Source of the DNA: Strix aluco
Taxonomy: Eukaryota > Chordata > Aves > Strigiformes > Strigidae
Assembly (NCBI RefSeq): GCF_031877795.1
Contig: NC_133935.1
Coordinates: 51,217,330 to 51,281,329 of the forward strand
Direction of reading: 5' to 3'
Length of the DNA: 64,000 nt
This document shows positions 24,801-36,559 of this stretch, piece after piece. The notes under the pieces were generated by a model. It worked only from the letters and a program-made list of their open reading frames with translations. It searched no databases and had not been told where the DNA came from. Position 1 is the first letter of the stretch, and the number at the start of each line of letters is the position of its first letter. Position numbers and translations under genes: made by a program.

Positions 24801-27800
24801 AAATGGGAGGCATACAATTTCCTTTTGAGAGTCATAACAGGGGTTAAAAAATGTACCACCAGTACCATCCCTTTCCTTTCCTAAACAAGCAGTTGTTGGA
24901 ACTTAATTACATAAATATCTTTTAAATTCCCATGTCATTGGTACATATTACATCAGCATTTATTATAAATCTCAGGAGCAAATCTACTCAAGGAACAATA
25001 AACAACAGAAAACCCCACCAGACACAGGTTCATTTTTTTAAAGCTCCCTAAATCCTAGCATTCTTTTCCTGTTATCATTTTTATTGCTAAATGCAATTCC
25101 CAAAGATTCCCACACTTCACTTAGAAAATCATTAATAGGATCATGTTCTACAGTTTACTTACTAGAATTGTTTTGGGTATCAGCACTAACATTCAGATAT
25201 ATTTTTCCATACCTCATGCATAACAATTAAGTTTCAATTGTAATTTGTGTTTATAGCACTTACGTAGCCACTCCTAAAGGCCACTGGAAAATATCTTCTT
25301 CATTTACGAACGCATAGTCATATGTTACAAAGAGTAGATTTACAAATCCTCCATTTCTTTTCAGGTATGGTTGAATCCATTCGTTGCTGCACTGCTCATT
25401 TCCAAGCAGCACAACTGCTACATGCTGTATTTTGTGAGTCTGAATTAATGTTTGTGCATAATGCAACCACTGAGTGGCGTAAGTGATCTTTGCTTTTTCT
25501 CTTCCATTCAGAACTAGCACAACATTTTCAGTTTCAACTGAGAAGTAGCCAGGAACTACAGACGGACCAGTGATGAAGCTGTGAAAACCAAAATACAAAC
25601 AGTAAACACCCTTAAGAAAATTATTGACCATAATCCTCTAAACATCCTTACTATACAATCTGTACTCCAGATATTTTTTTTTTCTTCAATAAAGTGAATG
25701 CAATATACTGCAAAGTAACTGTGCAACTGTAACCATTTCTGTTGATAGTATCTACAGTTTAACACAGGAATGAAGCTGACTTCATCTTTATTTAGGAAAA
25801 AGGGGATTTAGACTTAAATGAAAATAAGATATTCTGTCAATAAATCAGAACTACTACCATATTCAAACATCAAAATATGGGTAAATCAATCAACTTTAAA
25901 AAAAGGATGTACTCTGATGTTCACTAAAGCTCAAACTTTTTCTTAATTCCAGTAATAACCAACGAATACTGTGTTAGAACAAGAGAGGGGCCCTCCCAAA
26001 AACCTGTAAGAGTTAAAACCAGGTATCATTATGAGGGACAGTTAGCTGGTCTGGCATACTACTTTTAGGTTAGACCAAAAAACCACTGCGTCATCTGATA
26101 CCGAGTAGAATTTCTAACACAAGAGGTATTAATCTCAATGGAAAATTATGTTGCTTGTGTGACCCAGGTCAAAACTTGAGGCTCTGATAGAAGCTAATAA
26201 GCACAAACATTTTAGGTAGAAAACTGCATTTCTAGATCTTTCACAATGTATTTAACACAGAAATTTCAATCATGTAGCAAAATCATTAAATCACTAATCA
26301 TTTACAAGTATCTGACAACAACCATTTGTGACTGCAATGAAACAAGCCAACATTTGCCAGCTCCTGCTCTTCAGTTAACTGCTGTGTTAACAGACTTTTG
26401 ACTGAACTCAAACCGTTAGTGATTACACAGCTTGGGAAAGAGGGGAGAGGAAAAAAAGCTTTTTTTTTTTTCCCCAGGAGTCAATTAAGTGTTAGTTTTC
26501 TAGGTGTGCTGCATTACTACAGGTTTTTGGCTACCAGCAAAACTTAATTTAGAATGAGCATGAGTTTTAACTAATTTAGAATAACCATGAGTTTTAACTC
26601 ATGAAGTGCTGAGATTGACAGCTAGTTCCAGTTCAAGTGGGCTTATTGAGGAAATTCACAGCAAAAGCTGTAAAAACTACTCCAGCGAGGTTATCTGAAG
26701 CAGACTGACCTTAGGCAAGCATATTCTAAATCTGAGTCAAACCAACATGCTGCTCACTTGGTGGCAGTGGGATATTTTGGAGCCAAGATTCATGAGAATC
26801 ATGATTTGGAATCAGGACTTCTAAGAGATTAAATGTAAGTCAGGTTAAAACTTAAAACCAAAGTTTAACAGACAATGATAAAAGACTCCACTCGGTTTAA
26901 CAGACAAAAGAATCACTGGGATTCATAAGAGAGCATCAGAATGCCTAAAATAGTAAATAGGATACATAGTCAATCCAGTGACCACCTTGTTAAAAGACAC
27001 CTGGAGGAAAAGAGTTTTTATCTATGGACACAGTGTTGCGAGGCTATCAACTTTATAGGAATAACAGGATGTGTAATAACCTGTGTGTAGGAAAGTTTAA
27101 CGGCATAAAATTACAGTGGGGAAAAAAAGAAACACTATGGAAACCCCATACTTGAATAATAAAAACACAGTGCTAAGGTTGTACTATTAACTCCCCATCA
27201 GAACACAGTTGGGACTGGGAAACGTAAGGGAGATTAGAGAAACTGTCAAATTAAGGCAGTAGTAATAAGAGATTTTCACTACTCACATGAAGGCTAGATC
27301 AAGGATGGTATGGGGAGATTACATATTTTTGGACTCAATAAATGACTTGCTTCCTATAAAGTCCTTGTTTTTCCTTTCTAGTCGTAGAACCCATATGAAA
27401 AGAAGCTATTCCAGACTGGGTCTTCCAGACCTAATTCCAAAGGTGTTAGTCAGACAGCCATTCTGTAATAGCAATATGATTAAGTTTAACACGGCAGAGG
27501 AGAGAACATACCAAATACATCCAGAGTAGAGATATTCCATATGCAGTAAAGAAATTATTTAAAAATGAGAGAATCAAGAAGAGAACTCTGAAAGGAGTAG
27601 CCCAACAAGAAGCTTGCAAAGAACTTGTAGGCTGTTCAAAACCAGTGTTTTAGAAGCCCAGGCATGCTGTGTGCCTCAATCCAAAAAGGAAACAGTCCCC
27701 CCAAAACCTGTATGGCTTAACAGAAAAGTTAGGGAGACTGTCAAAGGGCAAAAGTCAGCATTGAAAACAATGAAAAGCTTGCCCAAACAAGGAGGACACC

Positions 27801-30800
27801 AAGCTCATAAAATACTGCTTATGAAATGCAAACAGAAAATTAAGGCTAAAAGCAATTTGAAAAACACCTTGTAAAAGGATGTTCTGGCTGACAGGTAAAG
27901 ATTCTTTTAATATATGAAAACCAAAATATATAGAAAGTATACCAAAAAGACAGCTACAGAACCAGGGGGACAACAGTTTAAAAAGTGTTTAAAATGGGAT
28001 GACAAAGCCATAGCAGAAAAGATGCCTGCACCTAACTCATTCTCTTCAGCAAGAAAACACCACAAGTATTAATCTGACTGAAGGATTTGGACCTGGATGG
28101 CATTCACTTGAGAGTTCTAAAGGAACAAAATTGCAGAACTACTGCCAAAGGTGTGCAGCTATCATTATGAAGAGCCACTATGACTGATGAGAAAGGCTCC
28201 ACCAGTGTCACTCCCGCCTACAAAAACAACTTGAGAGGACTCTGGAGCAGACCAGTCAGTATGAACTCCCTCTCTGGAAGAGTCTGTAATAAACAGTAAG
28301 ACCACTAGGTCTTACCGAAAGGTAAGATCACTGATCACATATGTGGATAAACAATGCTGGAAATGAGTAATCCTGTCTCACTGATCTGATGGCAACCTGT
28401 GAGTGGGTCAGTAAGAATACAGATAAAGGGGATCCAGTAGACACAGCGTATTTAGATTTTCAAAATGCTTCACCAAAGGCTATTAAGGAAACTAAATTGC
28501 CACAAGCTATCCTTGGCAGAATCCTCTGACAAGTAAAGAAACCTTCGCTCGTTAACTTTGTTGACCAACATGGTTTCATTCTGGCATGAATCAAGATGGT
28601 TGCAATTTGCGAAAGAAGGACAGGAGAATGGGACTGAAGAACTGTTGAACAACTGGGGCTAACAGGGACTGGGGGAAGGCAGCACTGAATGTTAAAACAG
28701 GGAGGGTGTGACTCTCAGTGGAACAGAAATTTAGGAATGTTCTAACTTACTGAGAAGAGGTAACAAGTTTGAAACTCCCTGCTCTACAACATCCTCCTAG
28801 ATGACAGGAGAGAAGGATATGAATTGCTTCAGGTCAAGAAAAGTGCTAAACTCTGCTCTCCTACTTCTTGTATGAATTACCAGCACGTCACTGAAATCCA
28901 CAGCTATGCAGTTCCTTCACCCATGTTTTTAAAAAAATGTCCCTGCATTTCATGTAGAAGTTGATACTTCTAGTATTCTTTATGTAAGTTCTTCAGTAAA
29001 AAGTCAAAGCCATCAAAATCTATATTAAATATGTATTCTCCATCATAAATATACAAACCGGGTTTATTCATGCAACTGTGTTCAAGTGATATTTTGGCAT
29101 TTTTGTGTCTTTAGGTTTGATAGTCTTTAAAAATATTCATGGGAGTTCTGTGTTTTAACAATCATTAAACCTACCACAAAAAAACTGCACAGCAGCACAT
29201 ATTCTCCAAATATGTCACCTCAGCTAGTTCCCTCTAGCCTCATCTAGTAATCAAATGGAGATAATTCACCTCAGCCAGGCAACAAAGAAGTCAACAATTC
29301 TAGACAATCTTATAACCAGTGAGCAGCCAAAATCATGTACTAATTCTTCCTCACACAAAAATACAAAATAACATTTCTAATTTCAGTAAGAAGTCGAACT
29401 TCAGCTATTTAATTTCAGAATCCTAATGATTAAAATAACAGTTATATTTGCATATTTTCTACACTTTGCACAAGTTCCTACCAGTCTGTCAAATTTTAAC
29501 CTCTGTTCTGTAGGTACCAAACTTAAAACTTTATATTTTTATGGGATCTAGCATCCAAGTTGAAGTTAAAACAAAGACTCTATTTTCCCTGGTTCCTCTA
29601 AACATAACAAGAAGATATTTAAATGCTTAGTATAGAAGTTTTTCTTTGAGACGTGCTTACCCTAAGGAACCATGTGAGGTTATTATTCATCTGAAACAGG
29701 CACACCAGAGAGAAAATGACCATAATCAGTCAAGTGACAGACTCATTAAGTGCAGCAAATTATTTTCATATTATAAACATGAAAAGCAAGGGCTTGAAAA
29801 AAATCCTCATGTCCTTACCAAGGAGACAATCTATCTGGTAGAGTGTCATTGATTTCTACAGCTTCTGAGATTCTAATTCTGGAAACAAAAATGTCTCTTC
29901 CCATCAAGATAACACTACAGGCACTGCTCTCTATTCAAAGAAAGTATTGTATCCTTTCTCCAAATCCGTGAATGGAAAGCTCTATTTCTCTGTCAGGAAG
30001 ACTACCAAGATGCAGTAGCATCATTCATAGTTGATTCCCTAATCTTGTAGGATCAGGTTGTATTTGCAGACAAGGAATACAGCTACTTTTTTTAAACAGT
30101 ATGTCATTACCTCTATTTTCTTAGATGTAAGACAGACTCTTTAATAATTACTATGTTTAAATCAAGTCTATGTGTCTTTCTAGAACACATGTTTTAAAAT
30201 CACTTATGAATGTGATGCAGGCATTACTGGAAAGATTCTATGGCCAGTACCATGTACACAGTCAGATACCTTGATAAACAATTCGAAGTGATAACTTCTG
30301 TGATCTCTTAAAAAAACCCTTTCAATTCACAATCACATATTGACTTCAAACATTATCTGCAAATTTCATCTAGAACACCCTGTCTTATTGTGCAAGGAAA
30401 AAACTGAAGCATCACATTTTTCAGAATTTAAATTCACTTAAGTGTGTCATTTATGCTTTAAAAGAAAACTTAAACAGATGGGTCCTGGTGCAAGTGATTA
30501 AATGTTGTAGGACTGGCAGACTGGCCAAATAGATGAAAAATCCTTCAGCTTTCACTGTATCTTATCAGAAAGCCTTAAAAATGGTATTAAATAGGATGTT
30601 AGAGAAAAGTTCTGTATCATTCACTAAATAATATAGATGTTTGACAATAGTTTTAAAACATGCATGATCACAGATCAAAATACATTTTTAAAGCAAACAA
30701 GGCTTCAAATGTAATCTTCCTTTACATATAAAATTTTGCTTTGCAAATCAAGTAGTTAACTAGATGCTAGGTCTCACAGATTGTTTTTGTTATAAATAGA

Positions 30801-33344
30801 AACAAATTATTGCTTTGATACAATCCTGTTTATGAATGAATGAGTGAAGTCCCTCTTCCCTGAATACAACAGAAACCAAATAGCAGGAGACATCTTCTTG
30901 CCTCAAAACCCCAAGCGTCTTCCAATCAACTGTCAGCTCCAAACCCCAGTTCTTAAGACTTTTATCAGGGTTGTATTCCCCCTCCCCCCCTGAGGTCTCT
31001 TGGCTGCCCTCCCTCTCAGCATTGGTAAGTCTTCCCACACTTCTTTCAAATACACCAATCTTCATAAAACATCAGATGAAATTGCTCCCTAGTTTTCTAT
31101 TTTTAATAATGATACGTTTGGGCTAGAATTTGCTGGTTTTATCAAGTATGTGTTTCCATGAATATATGATAATTTTGAATGAGAAGTTGTGTGCATACTC
31201 CATAGTTATCAAAACATGACAAAATTGAAGTATTTGCAACTGATATTAAAATAACTGCAACTTTGAGATACACAAAATAATGCACCAGTGCATCTTACCA
31301 TGTTCTTTAGCTTTCCAATGCATTGTTTGCTAAAGTTAACACAATTGAAGTCAACATCATGCAGCTAGTACCTGAAATACGTTTTTCCTGCTTTTTGGCT
31401 TCCTTCTCTCCACTGTGCAGTCACATTAGCTGGCTCAAGATGCCCTTCAAAAACATGTTGCCAAAGGTAAAGACCTATAAATGAAGATACAATGGAGAAT
31501 TTGAACGCACGGATCTTGCCTACTCTACTCTCCTAGCACATAAAAGTATTTCTGGGAGATAAAAAAGCATAACAACATAAGAACTTGGGAAAGAAATGTC
31601 AGAACTTTTTATATAGTATGTTCATTGCTTCCCAAATTCTGTATGACTTCAAATTAGTTAGGATGAATTTTTCACACATTGGGGCATTTAAAAAGATTCT
31701 TTGGCTGTCAAAGCATCAGTCGATGACAATATAACACATTACCACTTCTGTTATCATCTCTTTTCATACACATACCACTTAAAAATGAGCAAATATTAAT
31801 CAGCATTTTAAGGACAAGCATACTTATCTGAAGCTTTTGTGAAACACATTCAATTTTTGTGATAGACTGCGTCACCATGTAACATACCAATGTGTTCTAC
31901 AATGCTACATGAAAGTTCAACTGCAGCTGAAAATTTTACATTTTCAAAAAAGCTAAAATAAGAACAATGGTATGTCTTCAGCAGTAGTTAAAGAACCTGA
32001 GAGGACCTTGGCCCCCTGTTTATGTAGAGTGGAAACTCAGTGTATTCTACAACAGAAGAATTTCCAAGTCCATCAGTGGCAGTAGTACTGCAGTATAGAA
32101 AATGCCTTGTTTCTCACTGTGCGATGCTTTATTTTACAAAGTGTAAATGTGACAAAAACAAATATTCTGGTTTAGCCAAGTACTGTCAGCTAGATTGGAT
32201 TCAAAAAGTAACTGTATTTCTCTGCCATTTGAGCCATTTTCTTTGACAGATGTGAAAAACAGCCTTGGAAAGAATTGATACAAAGAAGCTGGAGTCTAAC
32301 TGCTCCTATACTGGTATCAACATAAATCTGGAGTAACAGCTACCACTTCTTTCACGATCTTCATGTACAGATACCCATATTATTTAATCATATACATAGC
32401 TTTTAGTCATTAAAAAAAAAGCAGAGAAAAGTACTGTATCAGAAAGGTTGTGATAGATAGACATTGATTACATCTGCTTACCAATTGCTGCTTTGCCCCA
32501 AATCTGCACTCTAAGCCTGGTTTGTTCTTGGTGAGATCTTGCATTTTTTATCATCTTAAGATTAGCTTCATATCTTTGCTGGGAAGCAACCAGTTCATTT
32601 TTCTCGTCCCCTTCCCACGGATTCCACTCTTCATTTCCCAAGGCAACATGATCTAAGAAACCAAAAGCGTAATTTACATAAAAAAAGAACAGATTTCCGA
32701 GTTTAGAAAAATGACCGATTTTCTTGAGTTCCGTTTCAAGCAGCACCTGACAACGCTCCCGCCGCCCCGGGCCGGGCACACCGCCTACCCCGCGGCCCGG
32801 TGCCTCACGAAGCGCTGGGGAAATAGCCGCCGACAGCGCAGGCCCGGCAGCGGCGAACGGGGCCCCGGCAGCGGCGAAGGGGACCCCGGCTACGGCCGTG
32901 GCCCCGCTCTCCCTCAGGAGCTGCTTCCGGGCGCCGCCCGCCGCGGCGCTGCCGAGCAGAGGCGCTGGGAGACGAGGCGCTGCTCTCGGCCTGGCCCGGG
33001 CTTTCCAGGCCGGGGACAACAGCGCGGGGTGGCGCCGCCGCTCCCCCGGCTCCGGGGGCGCCCAGGCCTCTCCGGTGCAGTCAGGAGCTGACAAAGGGCG
33101 TCGGCCCCGCACCAGCCCGCCCCCCCGTCCCCGCAGCTGCCCGGCCAGCCCGCCCGCCCGCGGCAGGGCGGCTCGGAGCGGCCCCGCCTCCGCTCTCACC
33201 TCGCGGGCCGCGGCGGTCCCGGTGCGGCGGACGGGGGGCGGCCGGGCGGCGGGGCCGCAGGAAGACGGTGTAGGCCGCGTACAGGGAGAAGAGGCCGTAA
33301 GCGACGATCAAGGCGGAGCACAGCCGCTTGCGAGTGCCCCGCAT
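21464..33344 (-). CDS. RXYLT1: Ribitol xylosyltransferase 1 (six coding exons, complete)
   Basis: Joined exons on the minus strand: 33344-33200, 32652-32482, 31474-31372, 25578-25264, 23130-22960, 21881-21464. These sum to 1323 nt, 440 residues plus stop; the human protein has 443. All junctions are GT-AG and keep frame. RXYLT1 is a Golgi type II membrane glycosyltransferase that adds xylose to ribitol-5-phosphate while the matriglycan-bearing O-mannose glycan of alpha-dystroglycan is built. The sequence shows a short basic cytoplasmic N-terminus, one membrane segment at about residues 9-29, a proline/arginine-rich stem, then the conserved lumenal domain. Recognisable blocks are [88 protein letters not shown] and [16 protein letters not shown]-glycosylation sequons lie at N122, N276, N309 and N361. 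No frameshift or internal stop was found. Identification rests on recalled human sequence; no search was run. Confidence 0.96.
22960..23130 (-). CDS. RXYLT1: RXYLT1 coding exon 5
   Basis: The acceptor TTTTTACAG|GTACAG and donor GAACA|GTAAGAC bound 171 nt encoding [20 protein letters not shown], then [20 protein letters not shown], then [16 protein letters not shown]. The human counterpart reads [20 protein letters not shown] at the same place. The sequon NSS at N276 is conserved. Confidence 0.96.
23633..23760. repeat. Unassigned dispersed repeat, partial copy 3 (in RXYLT1 intron 4)
   Basis: It resembles 17538-17670 in the same orientation, with shared blocks TACAAGCTATTTAACTTGCC, GATCCAATGTAAG and GCCATCCTTTTAGACA. 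It lies about 0.5 kb from exon 5 and is intronic. Confidence 0.5.
25264..25578 (-). CDS. RXYLT1: RXYLT1 coding exon 4
   Basis: The acceptor TTTTCACAG|CTTCATC and donor GGCTAC|GTAAGTG bound 315 nt. The translation begins [20 protein letters not shown] and includes [43 protein letters not shown] and [12 protein letters not shown]. These match the first half of the lumenal catalytic domain of human RXYLT1 almost position for position. An ATG-initiated reading into the upstream intron (to 25631) is a shadow and not the real start. Confidence 0.96.
26546..26599. repeat. 27-bp tandem duplication in RXYLT1 intron 3
   Basis: AATTTAGAAT..CATGAGTTTTAACT occurs twice in a row with two or three differences. 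Confidence 0.85.
27230..28520 (+). mobile_element. Old, decayed CR1 LINE fragment (ORF2 region), antisense in RXYLT1 intron 3
   Basis: The plus strand carries degraded but recognisable CR1 ORF2 sequence of the older L3-like type. It has the endonuclease-end stretch (GGACTCAATAAATGACTTGC at about 27331), a lysine-rich linker around 27720-27870, then reverse-transcriptase sequence around 28410-28500 (GATAAAGGGGATCCAGTAGA, followed by TATTTAGATTTTCAAAATGC). Frames are broken throughout, so it is a dead fossil. It may begin somewhat upstream (about 26.9 kb) and fade out towards 28.8 kb. Confidence 0.7.
31372..31474 (-). CDS. RXYLT1: RXYLT1 coding exon 3
   Basis: This 103-nt exon begins after TTTATAG and ends at TTTCAG|GTACTAG. 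Translated in frame it gives [15 protein letters not shown], then [19 protein letters not shown], collinear with human GLYLWEHIFEG. It carries the sequon NVT at N122. The exon is too short and too interrupted by flanking stops to appear as a long open frame, so it was found by reading the gap between exons 2 and 4 in the required phase. Confidence 0.93.
32482..32652 (-). CDS. RXYLT1: RXYLT1 coding exon 2
   Basis: The acceptor TTTCTTAG|ATCATG opens an exon of 171 nt encoding [20 protein letters not shown] and then a less conserved linker ending in VQIWGKAAI. The donor is CAATTG|GTAAGC. The blocks [13 protein letters not shown] and [10 protein letters not shown] are nearly identical to human RXYLT1, while the linker between them ([18 protein letters not shown] and what follows) is diverged and slightly longer. 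Codon 106 (Gly) is split across the next junction. Confidence 0.94.
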
Positions 33345-33760
33345 GCCGCCCGGCGCGGGCGGAGGCCCCGGCGGGGGGCGCCGTGAGGCGGCGGCGGGAG
33401 CCGCGCCCGCTGGGACGGGAGGGGCCTCCGCCCGCGGCCCTGGGCATCGTCCCCAGCTGACGAGGCTTGGAGCCCTCGTAACGTGACCTGCCGCTGCCCC
33501 ACAGCGCCCCCCACCCCGTTCCCCCGAGCGCCGCCGTTACAGCCTCAGGTACGCGGCGAAAGCAGGAGGACACTTGTCCCGTGGCGGCTGGGCGCCGAGA
33601 GCCCGGTACTGCCGGCCTCGTCCTTCCCGGTCGTGCTGGCGCGGGGTGTTAGGGCGGTGCCGGGGGCTGCCCCAGCGGCGCGGAGCGGCCCGCAGCCGCG
33701 GTGTGCTCTCCTCCTGGGGGCTGCGCACGGCTGTCGGCAGCACAGGATCCAGAGGCACGG
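32745..33760. promoter_or_regulatory. RXYLT1: CpG island promoter of RXYLT1
   Basis: A sharp rise in G+C and CpG density separates this kilobase from AT-rich flanks on both sides. It covers the region upstream of the RXYLT1 ATG, exon 1 and nearly all of the 547-bp intron 1. GC-box-like motifs (for example GCCCCGCC at 33181) and an ETS-like CTTCCGG at about 32926 are visible. No TATA box is evident, as is usual for housekeeping glycosyltransferase genes. Many long open frames on both strands here (for example 32898-33386 plus, 33196-33573 minus) result from the scarcity of stop codons in GC-rich DNA. Confidence 0.85.
33200..33344 (-). CDS. RXYLT1: RXYLT1 coding exon 1 (start, membrane anchor)
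   Basis: Exon 1 starts with ATG at 33344 in a good initiation context (GGCGGC before the ATG, G at -3). It encodes [10 protein letters not shown], then a hydrophobic segment (about [19 protein letters not shown]) that acts as signal anchor, then a proline/arginine-rich stem. It matches the human start (MRLTRKRLCS...LFSLYAAY) in register. The donor reads CGAG|GTGAGAGC on the minus strand, so the exon ends after the first base of codon 49. The whole exon is very GC-rich and lies inside the CpG island. The stem after residue 30 is poorly conserved across vertebrates, so the donor choice rests on the consensus and on the frame with exon 2. Confidence 0.92.
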
Positions 33761-34177
33761 GAGATCGGTTCAGGAGTGCCAGACAACCTCCGGCTGCCCA
33801 ATGTACCTAAACGCCCGTTGCCTTTAGCGTTCGGGATGTACGGTCCCGGCATGGGCGGAAGCTCCTGTGATCCGTGCCCGGTGGGTTGGTGCCTCGGGGG
33901 GCACGGGAGGCAGGGGGGTCCTGAGCAGCTGCCGCCTTCTGCCCGCAGCTGTGTGCTGGCGGTCTGTAACCGGGTTGTAAATGGATGGGTGAACAGCACT
34001 CTCGAGTCGTGGGAGCTCTGTATAACGAGGAGAGCTGTGGACTGACTGAGCCGAGTTATGTCACAAAGTAAGAATGTTGAAGTTCATTTTAGGCTATCCT
34101 TGAGCCCTTTTTAAGGCTAGATGTTACAACTTCTGTAAAGCCTCTACCAGCCAGTTTTCAAACACTGTGATCCTAAT

Positions 34178-34858
34178 GTAGCCAAAAGCACAGCTGAGAC
34201 GAGGAGCTAGGAAATTAAAATAGAATATAGAAATTAGGCACTCAAGAAATGAAGGTATAACTTAGTTTAGAGATGAAGATGGAAGACTTAGAGATCAGGC
34301 TAGGGGCTAGAGGCCCATTAGTTAAAAGATAACTAAGATTGAATAGGATAATAGATCACAGTCTATGGGCCAGAGAGCAGAACAATATGGAAACCTTGAT
34401 TAATGGAAGCTGTGAGGGAACGCTTCCTGATGGAGTAGGAAGACAGCCCTAAAAACTGGTCAAAACCAACCATATGGTCCGGCCTGAGTCCAGGAGGCTA
34501 CAGAGACTGCGCAAGAAACCGAGGTAAAAAGTTCAACAGTGAGGAAGAGGAGCTACTTCATCTCTGCGACCCCAGCCCATGACCACCGGGACACACTGCA
34601 CAGATGCGACTAGGAGGAGACCGGGGCGGAACATATGAAAAAGACTTTCAGGTCATTATAATACGAAGCGGGGATAGGTCATGCATATGTATAGGCGTAT
34701 TATGAATATGTGATGCTTTGTAGCATAAAGCCAAGACAAGGTGCCATGAGAGGTACACACGTTTGTGGTGGAGCGATCCCCCGTGTGTCTCAGCGCTGAA
34801 TAAACATACCTACTTTATAACCTTATAGGTTGTGGAGTCGTGTTTCCGCAAGTCACAG
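34178..34858 (+). mobile_element. Solo LTR of an endogenous retrovirus (approximate ends)
   Basis: The segment starts near TGTAGCCAAAAGCACAGC and ends near TTTCCGCAAGTCACA. It has promoter-like middle sequence and an AATAAA signal at about 34798, roughly 60 bases before the end, the spacing expected of an LTR. No primer-binding site or internal viral genes follow, so it is read as a solo LTR. I could not identify matching target-site duplications, so both ends are uncertain by tens of bases. It lies under 0.5 kb beyond the CpG island and is antisense to RXYLT1. Confidence 0.65.
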
Positions 34859-35276
34859 TGACCTTCACCTATCCAAAGCAGAGAGTCTAGAACAGTATAG
34901 ATTATAACACAACACAACCCTGCAGTCTGCTCTGGACTGGAGCAATTCTTTCTTGATCAATTTTTTTACCTTTATAAACACAAAACTTTGTTCTATCCCT
35001 GACCTAAAATTTATTTGATGGACCTCTGTTTGCTCCAAACCAAAATGTAACTAGTTGCCATAGCAGCCCTTCTGAAATAAATTTACGGTCATCCCACTGC
35101 CAAGTCCTAAATCTAATTTAATGATTTACACACTCACTGAACTAGAAATCTAGCCTGATGACCCACAGTGGCAGCAATGAGTCCTTTATTTTGACATCCC
35201 TTTCTGATTGGCTGCATTAGCCTGAGTCACCACTTTCTTCCAGCCCAGCTCTTAATTCTGAATGTAACCCTGATTT

Positions 35277-35610
35277 CATAGAACCATAGAATTATACAAT
35301 GGTTTGGATTGGAAGATTTGGAAGGGACCTTTAAAGATCCTCTAGTTCCAACCTCCCAGCCATGGGCAGGAACTTCTTTCATTAGATCAGGTTCCTCACA
35401 GCCCCATCCAACCTGGCCTTGAACACTTCCAGGGATGGGCCATCCACAACTTCTCTGGACAATCTGTTCCAGTGCCTCACTACCCTCATTGTAAAAAATT
35501 TCTTCCTTACATCCAATGTCTTTCAGTTTAAAACTGTTGCCCCTTGTCCTGTCACTATGGGCCCTGGTGAAAAGTTTTTCTTCATCTTTCTTATAAGCCC
35601 CCTTTATATA
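35277..35610 (-). mobile_element. CR1 LINE 3' end (5'-truncated copy)
   Basis: Reading the plus strand, CATAGAACCATAGAATTATA is followed by GGAAGGGACCTTTAAAGATC, CTAGTTCCAACCTCCCAGCC, the conserved CCAACCTGGCCTTGAACACT block and TTCCAGTGCCTCACTACCCT. This is the classic avian CR1 3' region in reverse complement. The 3' terminal ATTCTATG-type repeat is at the low-coordinate end. It is heavily 5'-truncated, as most CR1 copies are, and relatively well preserved. Confidence 0.95.
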
Positions 35611-36527
35611 TTGAAATCCTACTCATTTAAAACTTGCATATAATGCAGATGACTCTTGTCAGTACTAGCAGTAACCTGTTGTAGAATTGCAGGTCAATGC
35701 ACTTGTTCCTGTTAGGCATCATGGCCACTTTGCTTTGGTTATAGTGATTTATAATTTTATAGAAAAAGTGCACCAGATAAATGCTTTTGAAATGAAGACT
35801 GAGCTTCTCTCCTCCCTGTCTAGCTTAGTGTGTCTGTATGAATGCACAGTGAAGTGGTACAGTCACAAACTTCAGGAACATCAGAGACATGATGTCTATA
35901 GTTGTTGATATTAAACTTGTTTTCAGCTCTAACTGCAGTCTGTTTTCTAGACTGTATCAGTAACTGGATCTGTGTGCTGAGTTGCAAAAATTCATAGAAA
36001 ACCTTTGTACAAACACTTTAATTTAAAACAGAATATGATAATGAAAGTATGATAAACATAAAGCCAAAAGGAAAGAAGAGGGTAATAGAAATGAATTAAG
36101 GGCAAAGAAGAAAGTAAATGTTAAATCATTTGGGAACACAGGTTTCCTATTGCACTGCTTTGAAAGATGATTAGAACGTTCTCTCTTCTCCCCACACAGT
36201 TGCAGTTAATTTCTTATAAAAATGACAGAAGAGGCTTGAAAAGAAAAAGTCAAGAAGGATTAATCTAAGAAGAGTTTGGATTATAGACCATTTCATAAAT
36301 ATAGTGTTTTGAAAGTCTGCATTTGAATGCATTTCAATAAAAAATGCAGAAAGCGAACAGGATTTGGAACAGTGGTGATCATTGCTCAGTGGGACTTTCA
36401 CAATAGTGATGATACAGTTGTCTTATTTACAGCAGAGGAGAAAGGCATACCAACTGAAGTGGTAAACAGGCAATATCAATCAAAGTCTTAGAACAACTGT
36501 AGTAGATGTCAATGTTTGATCATTTGG

Positions 36528-36559
36528 AAAGAAATTCAAATGCAAAGAAATTCAAATGC
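36528..36559. repeat. 16-bp tandem duplication
   Basis: AAAGAAATTCAAATGC occurs twice without a gap. Confidence 0.9.

Noticed and set aside
25556..25765. Minus-strand frame upstream of and overlapping RXYLT1 exon 4.
   Set aside because: It lies mostly in intron 3 in another frame, and the exon boundary at 25578 is fixed by the acceptor and phase.
32468..33827. Several long open frames on both strands in the GC-rich block (126, 162, 125, 114, 116, 243 codons).
   Set aside because: They overlap each other and RXYLT1 exon 1 and reflect the lack of stop codons in a CpG island. Their products are low-complexity Pro/Arg/Ala/Gly strings.
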